Part shown: positions 44,915 to 56,704 of the stretch, one piece after another
Layout: each line of letters opens with the position of its first letter
How positions within the stretch are numbered: the stretch's first letter is position 1
Assembly (NCBI GenBank): GCA_947069175.1
Contig: CAMTDV010000030.1
Span: 99,720,411-99,784,410, forward strand
DNA from: Scalesia atractyloides
Taxonomy: Eukaryota; Streptophyta; Magnoliopsida; Asterales; Asteraceae
Length of the DNA: 64,000 nt
Reading direction: 5' to 3'
Position numbers and translations under genes: made by a program
The notes under the pieces: model-generated
What the model was told of the DNA's origin: nothing
The model's database searches: none
What the model saw: the letters and a program-made list of their open reading frames with translations, nothing else

Positions 44915-47483
44915 TCATAGTGGTTCGATATCCTTAAGAAGTCCAACCACTTGTTGCATGCTTGGTCGCTTCGATGAAAGATCAGCCGTACATAGATACC
45001 CGATTTTCAAACCTTCAACCATTTGATCTTCATTACATGTGGTTCGAATCTTGGGGTCTATGGCTCGTGAGCCACGGTTCACCCTCACAAGCCCTCTAAC
45101 CCAAGTAACCAGATCTTGTGCTTTCGAGTTATCATCATTTGGATACTCATCGCCAACAGGCTTTTTACCCGTAATGAGCTCAAGAAGAACCACCCCGAAT
45201 CCATAAACGTCAGATTTTGTTGTGATCGCGCCATCTGGCGAGGCGTATCCGGGGGACCCAAGTGCAATGTCATCGCAGACATGGTTCCCAAAGATTTTTG
45301 AGAGCCCGAAATCAGATAACCTCGGTTCAAGGTAGTAATCAAGATAAACACTGCTCGCTTTCACGTCTCGATGAATGATTGGTGGCGAACATCCGTGGTG
45401 GAGAAACGCCAGTGCACGGGCGGTCCCGAGCCCAATCTTGTGCCGGAACCGCCACGTCATCAACAAAGCTTCGGACCCCACGTTTTGAATATCGTTACCG
45501 TTGGTTTCTTGATCTTCCCACGTGTCGGTGCTCCAATCTTCATTCACATGAACTCCAAGAGGAAGATCATACAACAGATTGTGCAAATTCCCATTTTCCA
45601 TATAATCATATATCGCGATTCGTTGTTCCACCCGCTAAACAGTAACCCATCAAAGGAACAAGATTCAAGTGTTTAATCCGACCAAGATGCATGAACTCGG
45701 CTGCAGCCTCGTCATCAGTCATGGTGGAACCATGAACCAGAACCTTAATAGCAACATGAACCGCACCACCTAAAACACCTCGATAAACGGGCCCGAACCG
45801 CCCTTCAGCCAAAAGGGTACCCTGATCAAAGTTCGATGTGGCGGATAAAAGATCCGAGAAGGTGAAATTCAACAACGGCTTCTCGAAAATCACTACAGGG
45901 ACTAAAGATGCAACCTTTACATCCGCAACCCAAGTGGTCGAATCCGTTTTGAACGAAAACGGACCAGAAATGACGTTTTCTTCGTTACAAGACTCTTTAA
46001 CATCCCACATTCGGGTTTTCTTCCGACACCCGAATGCGAAAAGCAGCAAACCGACAAGCAAAATGATCAAAGTGGTAGCTAAGCCCAAAGCAAGCTTGAG
46101 TCCTCTATGTTTATGTATCTTTTTCTTGAAAAACGTCGGGTTTGCAGCGATCGGGCAACTGTTTGTCGACCCGATGAATGCAGATCGAACGGTTTCGAGT
46201 GAAAGCTCATAATCACAAAAACTCAAATTGTTGTAAGAAAAATTGAATCTTTCCATCCATTGAAGTTTTTGCAGGAGTGAAAAGGGTATATCTCCAGTTA
46301 AATTATTGTTTGAAAGATCAAGATTTTGGAGGGTTTTGAAGGGCAAAAGTGGAATTTTACCAACAAGATGATTGTTTGAAAGATCTATTGTTTTCAAATG
46401 AGTAAATTTTGAAATTTGGTTACCAATTTGACCAAACATATTGGTTTTTGATAGATTAAGGTACTCTAAACTATAAAGTTCATTAATTTGAATAAAACTT
46501 TGTTTCCAAAACCTATTTTTTGCAAGATTTAAATGTTTAAGATTATGGGCTTGTGTTAATGTTAAATTACTAAAAAACATTCCACTAATCTCATTATCAG
46601 ATAAATCAAGATGAATCAAATGAGACCAATCAAATGTTACTTGAGAAACATGACCCTCAAAATAATTACTACTCAAATCAACAATCTCCAATGACCCATG
46701 AAAGATTTCAACAACAGAACCTTTAAAAAGATTCTTGGAAATATTCAAATAATTCAAAGAAACCATTTTCGAAAACTCGGAACCTTTTCCATTGATCAAA
46801 TTTGCAGCAAGATTCAAGCTTTTTAGCTTAGGAAATGCAATGTCAAAACCTTGAGGAAGACTACCATGCAAATTGTTAACTGAAAGGTCAACAGAAGTCA
46901 AAGAGTGGCAGCTTGTGATCCCTAATGGAATAACCGAATCGAACCGATTTCGATTAAGGTTAAGAACTTGTAAACCAGTTAAAGAACTGAAAGACTCAGG
47001 GATATTTCCAACAAAATTGTTGACAGAAAGATCAAGTTTTTCAAGTGATTCAAAGTTACCAATGTTGGTTGAAAGATTAATGGAGAAATTATTGTTTGAA
47101 AGATTTAAACTTTTGAGTGAACTTAAGCTCCAAAAATCAGATGAAAAATCATTGATTTGATTACTGTTTAAATCAAGAAACTGAAGGTTTTTCAGTTTGC
47201 CAATGGTGTTATCAGGAATTGGGCCTGTGAGCCCAAGATTTGGAGCAATAAGCCCAATGACATTTTGCTGATTAGCATCACAAAACACAAACTGCCATGA
47301 ACAAACTGGTAAAGAAAGATTGTAAAGATGAGAGCTTTTTGTAGAATTTGTACTCATTTTCTCAAAGAATTGAGAGATGAAGTACTCATCTGAATTAGGT
47401 GTTGACTGTTCTTGTTGTTGACCATAAGTTGACTTCAAGAAAAGTGTTAGGATCATAATGGAAACTAATACAGCAAACCCCAT
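44915..47483 (-). pseudogene. LRR receptor-like kinase (At2g24230 type) with one frameshift
   Basis: A single-exon gene read from ATG 47483. It has a signal peptide (about 1-22, ending TYGQQ), an N-terminal LRR cap (CSWQFVFCD), about a dozen leucine-rich repeats (LDLSNNNLTGDIP and similar), a transmembrane segment (about 463-485) and a kinase domain with LLAEGRFGPVYRG, HVAIKVL, IIHRDVKAS, LSDFG and SDVYGFGVVLLELITGKKP. It stops at 44915. The parts match the Arabidopsis At2g24230/At5g58150 receptor kinases of the plasma membrane. Near 45629 (about residue 618, inside the kinase small lobe after LMGYCLAG) one extra G shifts frame: GGGTGGAACAACG where GGGTGAACAACG would continue EQRIAIYDYMENG. 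The downstream 238 codons are fully open in the other frame. With that base the protein would end at about 625 residues without catalytic residues. Every other feature looks functional, so this is either a very recent null allele or a sequence error. Confidence 0.9.
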
Positions 47484-48125
47484 TTTTGTAAATTACCAAA
47501 AAAAAGAAGAAGATAACAATGTGGAAGGAAAAAAACCACTTCAAGAACAAAAGGGTTTTTTTTTACCACATTAATGTTTATGAGATATTAACTCAAAAAC
47601 ACACAACCACCCACCAACCACCACACCGCCACCGCCACCGCCACCACACCGGAATCTTTTAGCTGATTTTTTGAGGGTTTTTTTCAAAAAGGCATGAAAA
47701 AAGGGCTCCAACTTTTTTAAATAAAAAACAAGAAAGAGAGGGTGAAATGTTGGAAATTGTGAATTTAGTGAAGAGAGAGTGAGTGGGAGATTGTGAAGAC
47801 TGAAGGGTGTTCATAAATGTGTCATGGGTTGGTGAGATTATCAACAAAAGCAGGTGGTGGAATTCAATGATGCCATATTGTGGTGTGTTTTGATGTGTGT
47901 GGTGGTAGACATCATATTTACTCAAGTTGGTGAGATTATGATCAAATTTGGATGTAATTATGGATGTAAATACAGCATTTTGGAAGGCTAAAAAGAATTT
48001 TTACAAGAACAAACTCACAATCCACTCCTAAATATTGCACCAAGATACGAGATTAAAACTCATATCAAGAAAACACCTTGCTACACTCCTTAATATTACT
48101 AGAGTACAAGCTCTTTTATTTTGAT
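47484..48125. other. Upstream region of the receptor kinase
   Basis: No gene is supported. A (CCACCG)n-like tract lies at about 47605-47650 and probably falls in the leader; CT/GA-rich sequence and pyrimidine runs are typical of a plant promoter. The minus-strand open frame at 47659-47925 has no recognisable product. Confidence 0.55.
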
Positions 48126-48225
48126 AAACTTTCAATTAAAATCAACTAAAAGCTACAAGGTTTTGTTATTAAAGTAATAATTGTGTTTTGGGGTTACATA
48201 TAATTGTTTTGTTTTCATTTGACGA

Positions 48226-48338
48226 CAGTGGCGAAGCTTGCCCTCGAAAACGTATATACCCCAAAATTTCTATAAAAAACTACATATATAACACTATCGA
48301 GCGAAATTTCGGGGTACGGGCGCCCCCTCCCGCCCCTG
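48226..48338. mobile_element. 113-bp hAT-like MITE with 8-bp TSD
   Basis: Begins CAGTGGCGAAGCTTG and ends CCCGCCCCTG, with perfect TTTGACGA duplications at 48218-48225 and 48339-48346. Sibling of 42134-42318. Confidence 0.93.
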
Positions 48339-48446
48339 TTTGACGATTAATAACATGCTAATTTTCACACATAGTAAAAATAAAAGTTTTTATTGTTTCA
48401 ATAGTGAAGGTGTATTTACATTCATTTTACTATATTTTCCCACACT

Positions 48447-48494
48447 GGATATGGACCGAACTGTCTCACGACGTTTTGAACCCAGCTCACGTAT

Positions 48495-48525
<31 letters not shown>

Positions 48526-48785
48526 AACATACTACAGCCCTAGGTGGCGAAGAGCCGACATTGAGGTGCCAAACCTTCCCGTCGATGTGAGCTCTTGGGA
48601 AAGATCAGCCTGTTATCCCTGGAGTAACTTTTATCCGTTGAGCGACGGCCCTTGCACTCGGCACCATCGGATCACTAAGGCCGACTTTCGTCCCTGCTCG
48701 ACGGGTGGGTCTTGCAGTCAAGCTCCCTTCTGCCTTTGCACTCGAGAGCCAATCTCCGTCCTGCCGAAGCAAACCTTTGCAATCA
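48447..48785 (-). pseudogene. Nuclear insertion of plastid 23S rRNA (domain V fragment)
   Basis: The minus strand reads as the peptidyl-transferase region of 23S rRNA: GGATAACAGGCTGATC, AGTCGGCC-type CTTAGTGATCCG, GACGGAAAG-like helices, and CGTGAGCTGGGTTCAAAACGT followed by CGTGAGACAGTTCGGTCC. Variants such as TGTAGTATGTTCCAAGGG and TTCGCCCATTAAAGC follow cyanobacterial/plastid rather than mitochondrial or nuclear rRNA. It is about 335 bp, with scattered substitutions (for example GGATAACAGG preceded by CAGGGATA-type changes), so it is not a new transfer. It cannot act as an rRNA. No other plastid sequence adjoins it. Confidence 0.88.
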
Positions 48786-49080
48786 CTAGACTACAATATG
48801 TTATTTTGTCCGAATAAACTTTCAATTAAAATTGAGTAAAACCTTTTGTAATTAAAGTAGTTGTTTATTTGGGTTAACATTTTAATTGTTTTGTTTTCAT
48901 TTGACAATATAATATTTTGCTAATTCTGATCGACTAAAAACTTTTGTAATTACAGTAATTTTTTTTTTGGGTTAGCATCTTAATTGTTTGTTTTCATTTG
49001 ACAAAAATAATAACATGCTAATTTTCACACCTAGTAAAAATAAAACAACTTGTTATTGTTACAATGGTGAAGTTGTATTT

Positions 49081-50339
49081 ATAATTTAAACATCAAGTTA
49101 GAGATAATAGAAGAAAGATTCATTTAAAGGAAAGAAAAAATCAGCAAACTCATTTCTAAGTATCGAAATGAATATTTTGGTACAAGATGAAATCAAAATA
49201 AACAAGAGACCGAATATTGGTTGCGAGGTCCTTCTATTAATCTCTATCGAGTTCAACTCATGTTTTTCTTTAAAAAATATTATTAATTTCATAAAGATTA
49301 TCTTTATGAAAAAAAAAACAAATGACTCTAAAATCAAATATATTTTGATATTTAAAAATTAAAATTTTAAATTCCAAACATATTTTAAGTAATTTTCCGA
49401 TACGCTACATTAATTGAAAAATATTTATTTATGTGGTTATGATTATATAAATCAAATATATATTTTATGTTTTGTTGTGTTGGGGAACTATAGAAAAACA
49501 GTTTTGGGGTTGAGGTAAGGGCCCGTTAAATTATGCAATCATGTGGAAAACAATAATACCAATTTTAAGCCACGACATGCACATAATTAAATGTATGTAT
49601 TTCACCATCGAATATAAATAACCTACTAATATTTGAAGTTTTATTTAAAAAAAAAACTACTATATTTGAAACTTGCACATAATATTATAGACTAGTGGCA
49701 TTTTAAAGGTGAGATAAGTATTAGTGATCATTAGGTCTTAGGTTTGATTCTCAGAAAGGAGTTTTTTTTTCTATATTTATTAGGTTTTCTCCTAAATCGG
49801 TGTGTATAGGCATTATTGCCTAGTAGTGATGGATATGATCGGATGGTTTCGCTCGTGCCACGAAAATACTCCAGTGGTCCGTCAGTTATTAAAATTGGCC
49901 GTTAAACAAATATATGTTTGAAACTTTAGTGCTTTTTCTATATTAATAAATAATACTACTTTGTTATATGTTTCTAGTTAATGGTGGTGTTTTTGGTAAA
50001 AATATATGTTTTGACATTCTAGTTTTTTTTCTTCGTTTATGATTTTTATGTGTTTGTATTTCTCTTGATTATGATGGTAGTGTTTTTTTATATAAGTAAT
50101 ATTATATACAAGCAATAATTTCTGAAAATACGACTATAGAAAAATAAATAAAATTAGATTGGTGAGGGCAACCTTTTAAATAAACATAATATACGTGGGT
50201 TGTGTACTAAAAACAAACTGAGTCGACTTCTTAACACGTTTAAATTTTTCTTTAAATCAACGATCATTTTTTATAATATATAAACCAGAAAACTTGCCAA
50301 GTTATATCAAAACAGAAGGTACAGCTCAATCTATCACTC
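49081..50339. other. Intergenic, AT-rich
   Basis: No gene is supported. Short frames around 49098-49362 are AT-rich noise on both strands. A possible SINE is at 49684-49850. Confidence 0.6.
49684..49850 (+). mobile_element. Possible SINE
   Basis: AGTGGCATTTTAAAGGTGAG followed 35-40 bp later by TTAGGTTTGATTCTCAG gives A-box-like and B-box-like spacing, and GATTCTCAGAAAGG then T-runs resembles known plant SINE bodies. No clear target duplication was found. Confidence 0.35.
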
Positions 50340-50486
50340 GTATACAATTTTATTGTAATCAGTGGCGGATATAGAGTGTAACAAGGGGTAACCGCCGTTG
50401 CCCCTTGTCGCTCAGGAGGTAGCATAAATTTTGAAAAAATTGACTTTTTTTTCCATTTTGTTGCCCCTTTAGAAACTTTTGCAGGG

Positions 50487-51995
50487 CGGCGGGCATCGAC
50501 AGCGGTTGACTTTATGAAACTTTTGCCCTGTCTCAAGGACCCCCAGTGCGAGCTTCTTCTTCTTTTAAGGTCATGCATGGGGTAGCTAAGGTACTGTTTG
50601 GGTTGCGGACCTGCCAACCCCACTTGATGGCAAATGCGGTATCGTGTTTTGACGATGGACTCCGAGAGGCTATCGAAGACATTGTTGTTTGTGGGGGGTC
50701 CTACTTCGGGGACCTCCAGTGGCGTTTGGCATCTTTGCCGATGCGTCTGGGTGGTTTGTGCCTCCTCTCAGCCCGGGATGTTAGAGTTTATGCTTTTGTG
50801 GCGTCTAGAGCTCAGTCGTGTGTATTGCAAGACCATATCCTTCGGAACAGTGGGGTTGCTGAGCTTGACGTAGACTACCAACAGGCCCTTGAGTACTTAC
50901 GTGTCTCTCTTCCAGACTTTGATATTGGCGGTTTCCCTAATATGGACACAGCCCCATCAAAGCCATAAAAAACTTTGGCGAATGCCCTATTTGGTATTGG
51001 CGGTTTCCCTAATATGGACACAGACCATATCCTTCGGAACAGTGGGGTTGCTGAGCTTGACGTAGACTACCAGCAGGCCCTTGAGTACTTACGTGTCTCT
51101 CTTCCAGGCTTTGATATTGGTGGTTTCCCTAATATGGACATAGCCCCCTCAAAGCCACAAAAAACTTTGGCGAATGCCCTATTTGGTAAAATCGCTCAGA
51201 TGGGAGAAGCCTTTGATTTGTCTCCCCGCCAGAAAGCGGTGATTGATTGCTTGAAAGGCCCCCATGCGCAAGACTTTTTGACTGTTATCCCTATCGAGGA
51301 GCTGGGGCAATGCATGTCGGCGGTTGAGTACAGGGCTATCCTCAAATACCGGCTGATGATCCCTATGTATCCTGAAGACGAAACCTGCCCAATCTGTCGT
51401 AGAGCCTGCATGGATAAATACGGGGAACATGTTGTTCATTGTAAGGAGTTCCATGGTTTCAAATATCGGCATGACTGGGTGAAGGATGTTTTGGGGGACA
51501 TCTTGAGGAGAGCGGGGATTTCTGCCAAGAAGGAGGCCCCTGTGAACTTCCTTACAGATCCTATGGAAGGGAGATCTACGTTGAGACCAGCGGATCTGCT
51601 CGTCTTTGGATCGGCGGGAGGGAAACATGCTTGTGTGGATTTCACAGGAGTCTCCCCCTTAGTTGGTTTAAGGGAAAGTGGATTTGTAGCAGGACAAACT
51701 ATAAGGAAAGCGGAAACAAAAAAGGTGGATAAACATGCTAAGGCCTGTGCTGATAATCAACATGCCTTTATCCCCTTCGCCTTTGACACCTTTGGCTCCC
51801 TAGCCCTAGAAGTTATCCGTTTGTTGACTAGGGTCCAAAAGATTGTCCACAGCATTTGCTCTTCAACAGGGGGCAAGGGTTTGTCTTTAATAGGCTAGCG
51901 TTTGCTATTCAGAAAGGGGTAGCGGCGTAGCTTGTTGCTCGCTTACCTGCGGTTTTGATGTAAATCGGCCAGTTTTAATATCAATAAAAGGAAAA
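50487..51995 (+). pseudogene. LINE with zinc-knuckle and restriction-like-endonuclease C terminus
   Basis: The plus strand encodes the 3' part of a non-LTR retrotransposon polyprotein: AVDFMKLLPCLKDPQCELLL, VAKVLFGLRTCQPHLM, FGDLQWRLASLPMRLGGL, then from about 51190 KIAQMGEAFDLSPRQKAVID, CPICRRACMDKYGEHVVHC (CCHC-type knuckle), RPADLLVFGS and KHACVDFTGVSPLVG. The knuckle followed by RPxD and a later D is the C-terminal order of R2-like restriction-endonuclease LINEs; that assignment is by motif only. Breaks: a G-run one base short near 50580 (ATGGGGTAG), a stop in the first duplicated unit (about 50968) and TAG at 51896, after which FAIQKGVAA.LVARLPA continues out to 51960. The reverse-transcriptase core is missing (5' truncation). 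It ends in AATCGGCC and AATAAAAGG. It sits inside CAGTGGCGGAT-type repeat sequence (50353-50486, 52000-52070). Confidence 0.8.
50831..51214. repeat. 192-bp in-frame tandem duplication within the LINE
   Basis: GACCATATCCTTCGG to AATATGGACACA is repeated with a 192-bp offset (50831 and 51023), 64 codons, with only a few differences (CCAGACTTT/CCAGGCTTT, AAGCCATAA/AAGCCACAA). The first unit gained a stop by that last C-to-T change. Confidence 0.92.
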
Positions 51996-52070
51996 TCATC
52001 TTTAGAAAAGAAAATTTTAAAATGTTGCCCCTTTACAAAAGAAAATTTTAAAATGTTTCCCCATTATATT

Positions 52071-53656
52071 TTTTTCTAGATCAGCCATTATATACGTTTG
52101 CAACCCATTAACTCATTCAACTCGTTTAAAACTGGATTACATTTTGTCCCGTTTTGAGGGTTCAAACCATTCGACATATTTAGATAAATGTGTTACATGA
52201 ATTATGATCACATTATATCGCTTAAAATTTTAAGTGTATTCGGGTTGGATTTAATCTCTAGAAAACATAAGTATGTGATTCATGTTCACGTTAGTAAAAA
52301 AGTTACCATCGCATCCACGTCAACAAAAAGTTTCCTAGCTAACCTTCACATTTCTATACTATCTTAAAGTAGAATGTCGGTACATTTTACTTGGATAGCC
52401 CCTCCTTTATCTTGATTTTTACACATATGGTCTATGCAAACATCCTACTTTTGTTTTTAGCATTCATCAAAATGCATGACTTCAAATCCATTGGCTTTCG
52501 AAGTATACAAAGCAAAAGCGGTAATTAATACATATGCAGTTCTACGTCCTAATATTATTTATAATCTAAAGGCATTTTCTTTTTTTTTTCCCTCTCATAC
52601 TTTGAGCAAATTGCACTATTGGTCCCTTGCTTTTGATTTTATCAAATTGCATTTTTAGTCCCTTGCCTTTCCAACCCAAACTTCCACCACATTACAAATA
52701 CAATATTAGTCCATTGATTTTGCTACCCTCAAGGTTTAATCGCTAAAATATTTTATGTTTTAACTTTATCCCCTTATCATACATAATATATGTTTTTAAT
52801 GTTTTTAACCTGTTGTATTCTTTAATGATTTTCGTTCGCTAATTTCTTTTTAAAACTAAATTGTATAAATTTGAATTAATTTACATTATGGCTCAACCGT
52901 ACATTTAATGAACTAAGTACGTCGAGACATGCACTTTCATATGGTTTGCACATGAAATAACAATTGAACTAACCCGTTATGTGTTAGCAACGTGCCCACG
53001 GCGGATCGCATTATGAAAATTGCAATTTATGTATCGGTATAAAATCGAGTTGGTCTACGTTTCGACGTAACCTTTTTTGGGGAAGCAAATCAGATCAAGT
53101 ATAATATGTTTTTTTGCTTATTTTATGTACGTTTCCAATTCTACGTTTTGACCTCATCAGAACCCGCTAGGGGTAAAATTTATGCCCTTGATATTAATTT
53201 GTTTTTCCATTACACATGTTAATTTTCCGATGATACACGTTTTACGCTTTTTTGTACGTTTCCAATGTATGAGTCAGGTCACATGTAAATATTATAATAC
53301 TTTACATTTGTATCCAGCGCTAATGCTATTGAGTTAAATTGGATACGTCAAAACGTATGTTTTCATATATTTAACACATCATATAACACTTCGACTAATC
53401 TATTCAATATTTACAATGTACCCGCGCGGGTCTAGTTTCTAGTATACTAGGATTGAGCAACTAACAGACATTTCTGTTGATTTTGAATATGCATATACTT
53501 TAAAACAAGTTTAAGAAGCTCATGCAAAATGAAAAGGGGTTATTTTATCCTTAATATAAAAAAATCATATCATATTTTCATACTTTGATTTTTTATTCAC
53601 AAATATAACTATTGGACTATGGATAAAATCATAAAAAAATAACTTATGCTTTTTAA
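52071..53656. other. Intergenic with repeat fragments
   Basis: No gene. About 52603-52720 (GAGCAAATTGCACTATTGGTCCCTTGC) looks like one arm of a truncated TIR element. About 52900-53435 is Helitron-like and is listed separately. Confidence 0.55.
52900..53435 (+). mobile_element. Helitron-like element, 3' end resolved
   Basis: The palindrome CCCGCGCGGG (53421-53430) is followed by T and CTAG (53432-53435), then T: hairpin plus CTAG, the Helitron 3' signature. The body contains TACGTTTCGACGTAAC, GGGGAAGCAAATCAGATCAAG and ACACATGTTAA motifs that recur in 60165-60673. The 5' end is approximate. Confidence 0.55.
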
Positions 53657-53665
53657 TTTTCTTTA

Positions 53666-54083
53666 AGAGTAAACTGCCATTTTGGTGCCTGAGGTTTGTG
53701 TAGTTTTGCCACTTTAGTCCAAATCTCAAACTTTTTGCGTCTGGGTCCCTGTAGTTTCAATTGTGTTGCCATTTTGGTCCAAAAATAAAGTTAGCTCAGA
53801 TTTCTAAAAAAGACTGGTTTTTTGTCCTTTTTTGAAGGGCATTTTGATCATTTGAAGCATTACTATATGTATATAATAAAATAAAAAAACCTCAAAACTC
53901 TGCACTCTCTCTCAGAAAAGGACAAAAAACCATTTTTTTTTTTGAAAAATCTGAGCTAACTTTGCTTTTGGACCAAAATGACAACAAAATTGAAACTACA
54001 GGGACCCAGATACAAAAGGTTTAAGAATTAGATTAAAGTGACAAAACTGTCCAAACCTCAGGGACCAAAATGACAGTTTACTC
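53666..54083. mobile_element. TIR element with 9-bp TSD
   Basis: AGAGTAAACTGCCATTTTGG at the left pairs with CCAAAATGACAGTTTACTC at the right; inner arms share TCCCTGTAGTTTCAAT. Flanking TTTTCTTTA occurs at 53657-53665 and 54084-54092. No coding capacity. Confidence 0.9.
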
Positions 54084-54085
54084 TT

Positions 54086-54310
54086 TTCTTTAAGTTAAGT
54101 ATTTATCAATCAGCATTATGGTTATCATCAAAAATATATTCACACAAAGAAATTAAAAAAAAACTATAATATAGTTTTAATCATAACCCTATATCTTTCC
54201 TTAAATTAAGTATTTATCAATCAGCATTATGGTTATCATCAAAAATATATTCACACAAAGAAATAAAAAAAACTATAATATAGTTTTAATCATAACCCTA
54301 TATCTTTCCA
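54086..54310. repeat. Tandem duplication, 111-bp period
   Basis: ATTTATCAATCAGCATTATGG at 54101 recurs at 54212, and the similarity covers the whole unit down to ATAACCCTATATCTTTCC. The two units differ mainly in an A-run. The first unit begins at the edge of the TIR element above. Confidence 0.9.
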
Positions 54311-55812
54311 TATTTTATTTTAAATAATAAACCAAAAGGATCTATATACATCTGTGTGTTATTTTAATGTGGATGGTGGTGTGATTTTTTTAATAAAACC
54401 GCATGGAGGAACACTATATTTGTAGGTTTGATCGAAACGATGTTAAGATTCTCCTTTTTGTTAAAGTTTTATGTGCCTTGTTTCATTGTTTAAGTGTTTC
54501 ATTGTTTGGAATCTTCCATCCACTTTATGTCCCCTCAAAAACTTTTATATATTGTTGAACTACCATTTCAAAAAAAAAATAGTAAAAAAAGTATATAAAA
54601 AACGTACTTCAAAAATTCGTAGTTCATACATAAACATGTGTAGGTCGGGCAATGATACCGTCCTATGGTGACAAAACAACTTGCCCTAGGTTGCATGTCC
54701 ATTTAGACCGTGTGCCCACCCGCCACCAACTGACGCAACAGGAAACCCTAAAACCTGTGACATTTGGGGCAAGTATTCAGGTGTAGGGAACAGAACTGAA
54801 TTTATTTAAGAAGTTGATGCGAATTTGAGACGGGTATAACAATATGTGATACCTAAAGGGCAAATTCTAATAATTGACTGATTATGAGTAAATGCTTAAC
54901 CGTATGGATATCTTTGAGTAATTTGACTGGTCAGATCACTAAATAAGAGATACATCTTTATATTTATCATCTTAATTCATTGAAAATGTATTAATTATTT
55001 TTCACAATCCATCAAATTTGTTTTAAATACATATCTTCATATTTTTTTCTAGAAGTGTTTCCCAACGGAACGGAGCTCACAAACATCATTCCTTTCTCCT
55101 CCACATTAGTGTCGTCCGCATCGATTTTGTTTCCCCTCTCGCAATCCTCACATATAGCGTTCGCGTGGACAAACACACCCTCACTCCTCTGCATCAACCG
55201 CATTCGGCCAAGAACGGCCATTTTAAATCATATATCATCTATTTGATGATCTCAGAAAAGATTATAAAGGCTTTATACTAAAAAAAATTATAACAAAAAG
55301 ACATATATCTAGATTTGTAATTATTTTTTCTTGCATCATACACAAATCAAACACTAAGAATCAAGAAAACACAATATCAGTAAAAATCCAAACAAATAAT
55401 TAAACATCATTTCATGTTTTAACTTTTAATTAATAACATGAACACTTATGGATGCTTGTTAATGAAGAAGGCTATCATAAGAAGTGTTATATTCTTAATC
55501 ATTGTGCTGAATCATCTAAACACACATTGCTTCCAGAATTTTATAATTTTAAAATATCCCAGAAAATATTAAAAAATTAGAGGTATTGTATAATAATCAT
55601 ACAGATGATCTTAACCAGTTACATAAATCATAAACACCTCAATTCAAAACCCTAATTTCAAACATTAAAAAAGTACTCCCACACCTCAGGAACTCACCGT
55701 AAAATCTACAGATCGGATAAGAACTTCTACGAAAATACCTCGTATTCTCATTCTTAATTTCTCAGAAAACAAATCTTTGGCTCAATTTCAGTTTCGTATC
55801 CTGAAAGGCTCG
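54311..55812. other. Intergenic, downstream of the ubiquitin protease gene
   Basis: No gene is convincingly supported. The minus-strand frame 55221-55012 has no recognisable product. The segment next to 55812 should be the 3' untranslated region of the protease gene. AT-rich otherwise. Confidence 0.55.
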
Positions 55813-56289
55813 TTACCGGATCTTGATTTTTTTAAAATGCGCGTTGTTTTTGTTCTTGGTCATAAATGGTCTTCTTGATAAATTTTGTTTTCCCAGATGC
55901 GATTTTAGCCTCTCGTTCGCAATATCTTGAAACGGGTTCTTTCCGTCGAATTCAGTTTTTGAGATCCGTACTTTCTTCCTCTTTCCTCTGTCATATTCTT
56001 CATCCCTGTTGGATTATAAGTTCAAAAACATTAGTTAAAGATTATGTGTAATTTATAACGGTTTCTGAAGATCAGAATAATAAAAATGGTCAATCTATGG
56101 CTCTCACCATTCATCGCCAATATAACCGATAGTGAGATCGCGCTTGTTCTCTCTAAATTTCTGAAATGGTGCTGATGCGTCTTCTTCCCACCTAGGGACT
56201 ACAATAAAAAAGAAATACGGGTCAAAAATACTCGCAAAGCTTTTGACTTTACAGTTCTTGAAAGGTTGACAGATTATAGGTTAATATAA

Positions 56290-56704
56290 AGGTAAAATGC
56301 CACTTTCGACTCGGAGGTTTGGCCAGATTTGCGACTTTCGTCCAAAGGTTGTGTTTTTCCGCATTTGGATCCAAAAAGGTTTGTAATCTTGTCATTTTCA
56401 TCTGGCTCGTTAACTCCATTCATTTTTCTCCGTTAAGGAGGGGGTATTTTCGTCTTTTTGTTAACTTAAAGAGCAATTTGGTCTTTTTCACTTAACGTAC
56501 AAGTATTCAGAAAAGACAAAAATACCCTTAAATTAGCAAAAAAAACGAAAATACTGTTGCCTTAACGGAGAAAATGGGTGGAGTTAACGAGCCGGATGAA
56601 AATGTCAAGATTTCAAACCTTTTTGATCCGGATGGGAAAAACAAACCTTTGGACGAAAGTCGCAAAACTAGCCAAACCTCAGGGTCGAAAATGTCATTTT
56701 AAAC
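56290..56704. mobile_element. TIR element with 9-bp TSD in the protease gene
   Basis: AGGTAAAATGCCACTTTCGA at the left pairs with TCGAAAATGTCATTTTAAAC at the right. Perfect TTAATATAA duplications at 56281-56289 and 56705-56713. Sibling of 13464-13797. Confidence 0.9.

Larger units (their letters stand above)
48126..49080. repeat. Three diverged copies of a local repeat around foreign inserts
   Basis: The order AAAACTTTTGTAATTA(A/C)AGTA, then TTTTGGGTTA, then TTAATTGTTTTGTTTTCATTTGAC occurs near 48155-48222, 48845-48905 and 48935-49003. The following TAACATGCTAATTTTCACACNTAGTAAAAATAAAA occurs after the first and third. The first copy is separated from the others by a MITE and the plastid rRNA insertion. 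Confidence 0.7.

Noticed and set aside
47659..47925. 88-codon minus-strand frame upstream of the receptor kinase
   Set aside because: Low complexity, no domain, and in the likely promoter/leader of the kinase gene.
48340..48817. Short proteins across 48340-48817
   Set aside because: The frames overlay the plastid 23S rRNA insertion; the similarity is RNA, not protein.
55012..55221. 69-codon minus-strand frame downstream of the protease gene
   Set aside because: No similarity recognised, and the protease stop codon with its plausible 3' flank lies upstream of it.
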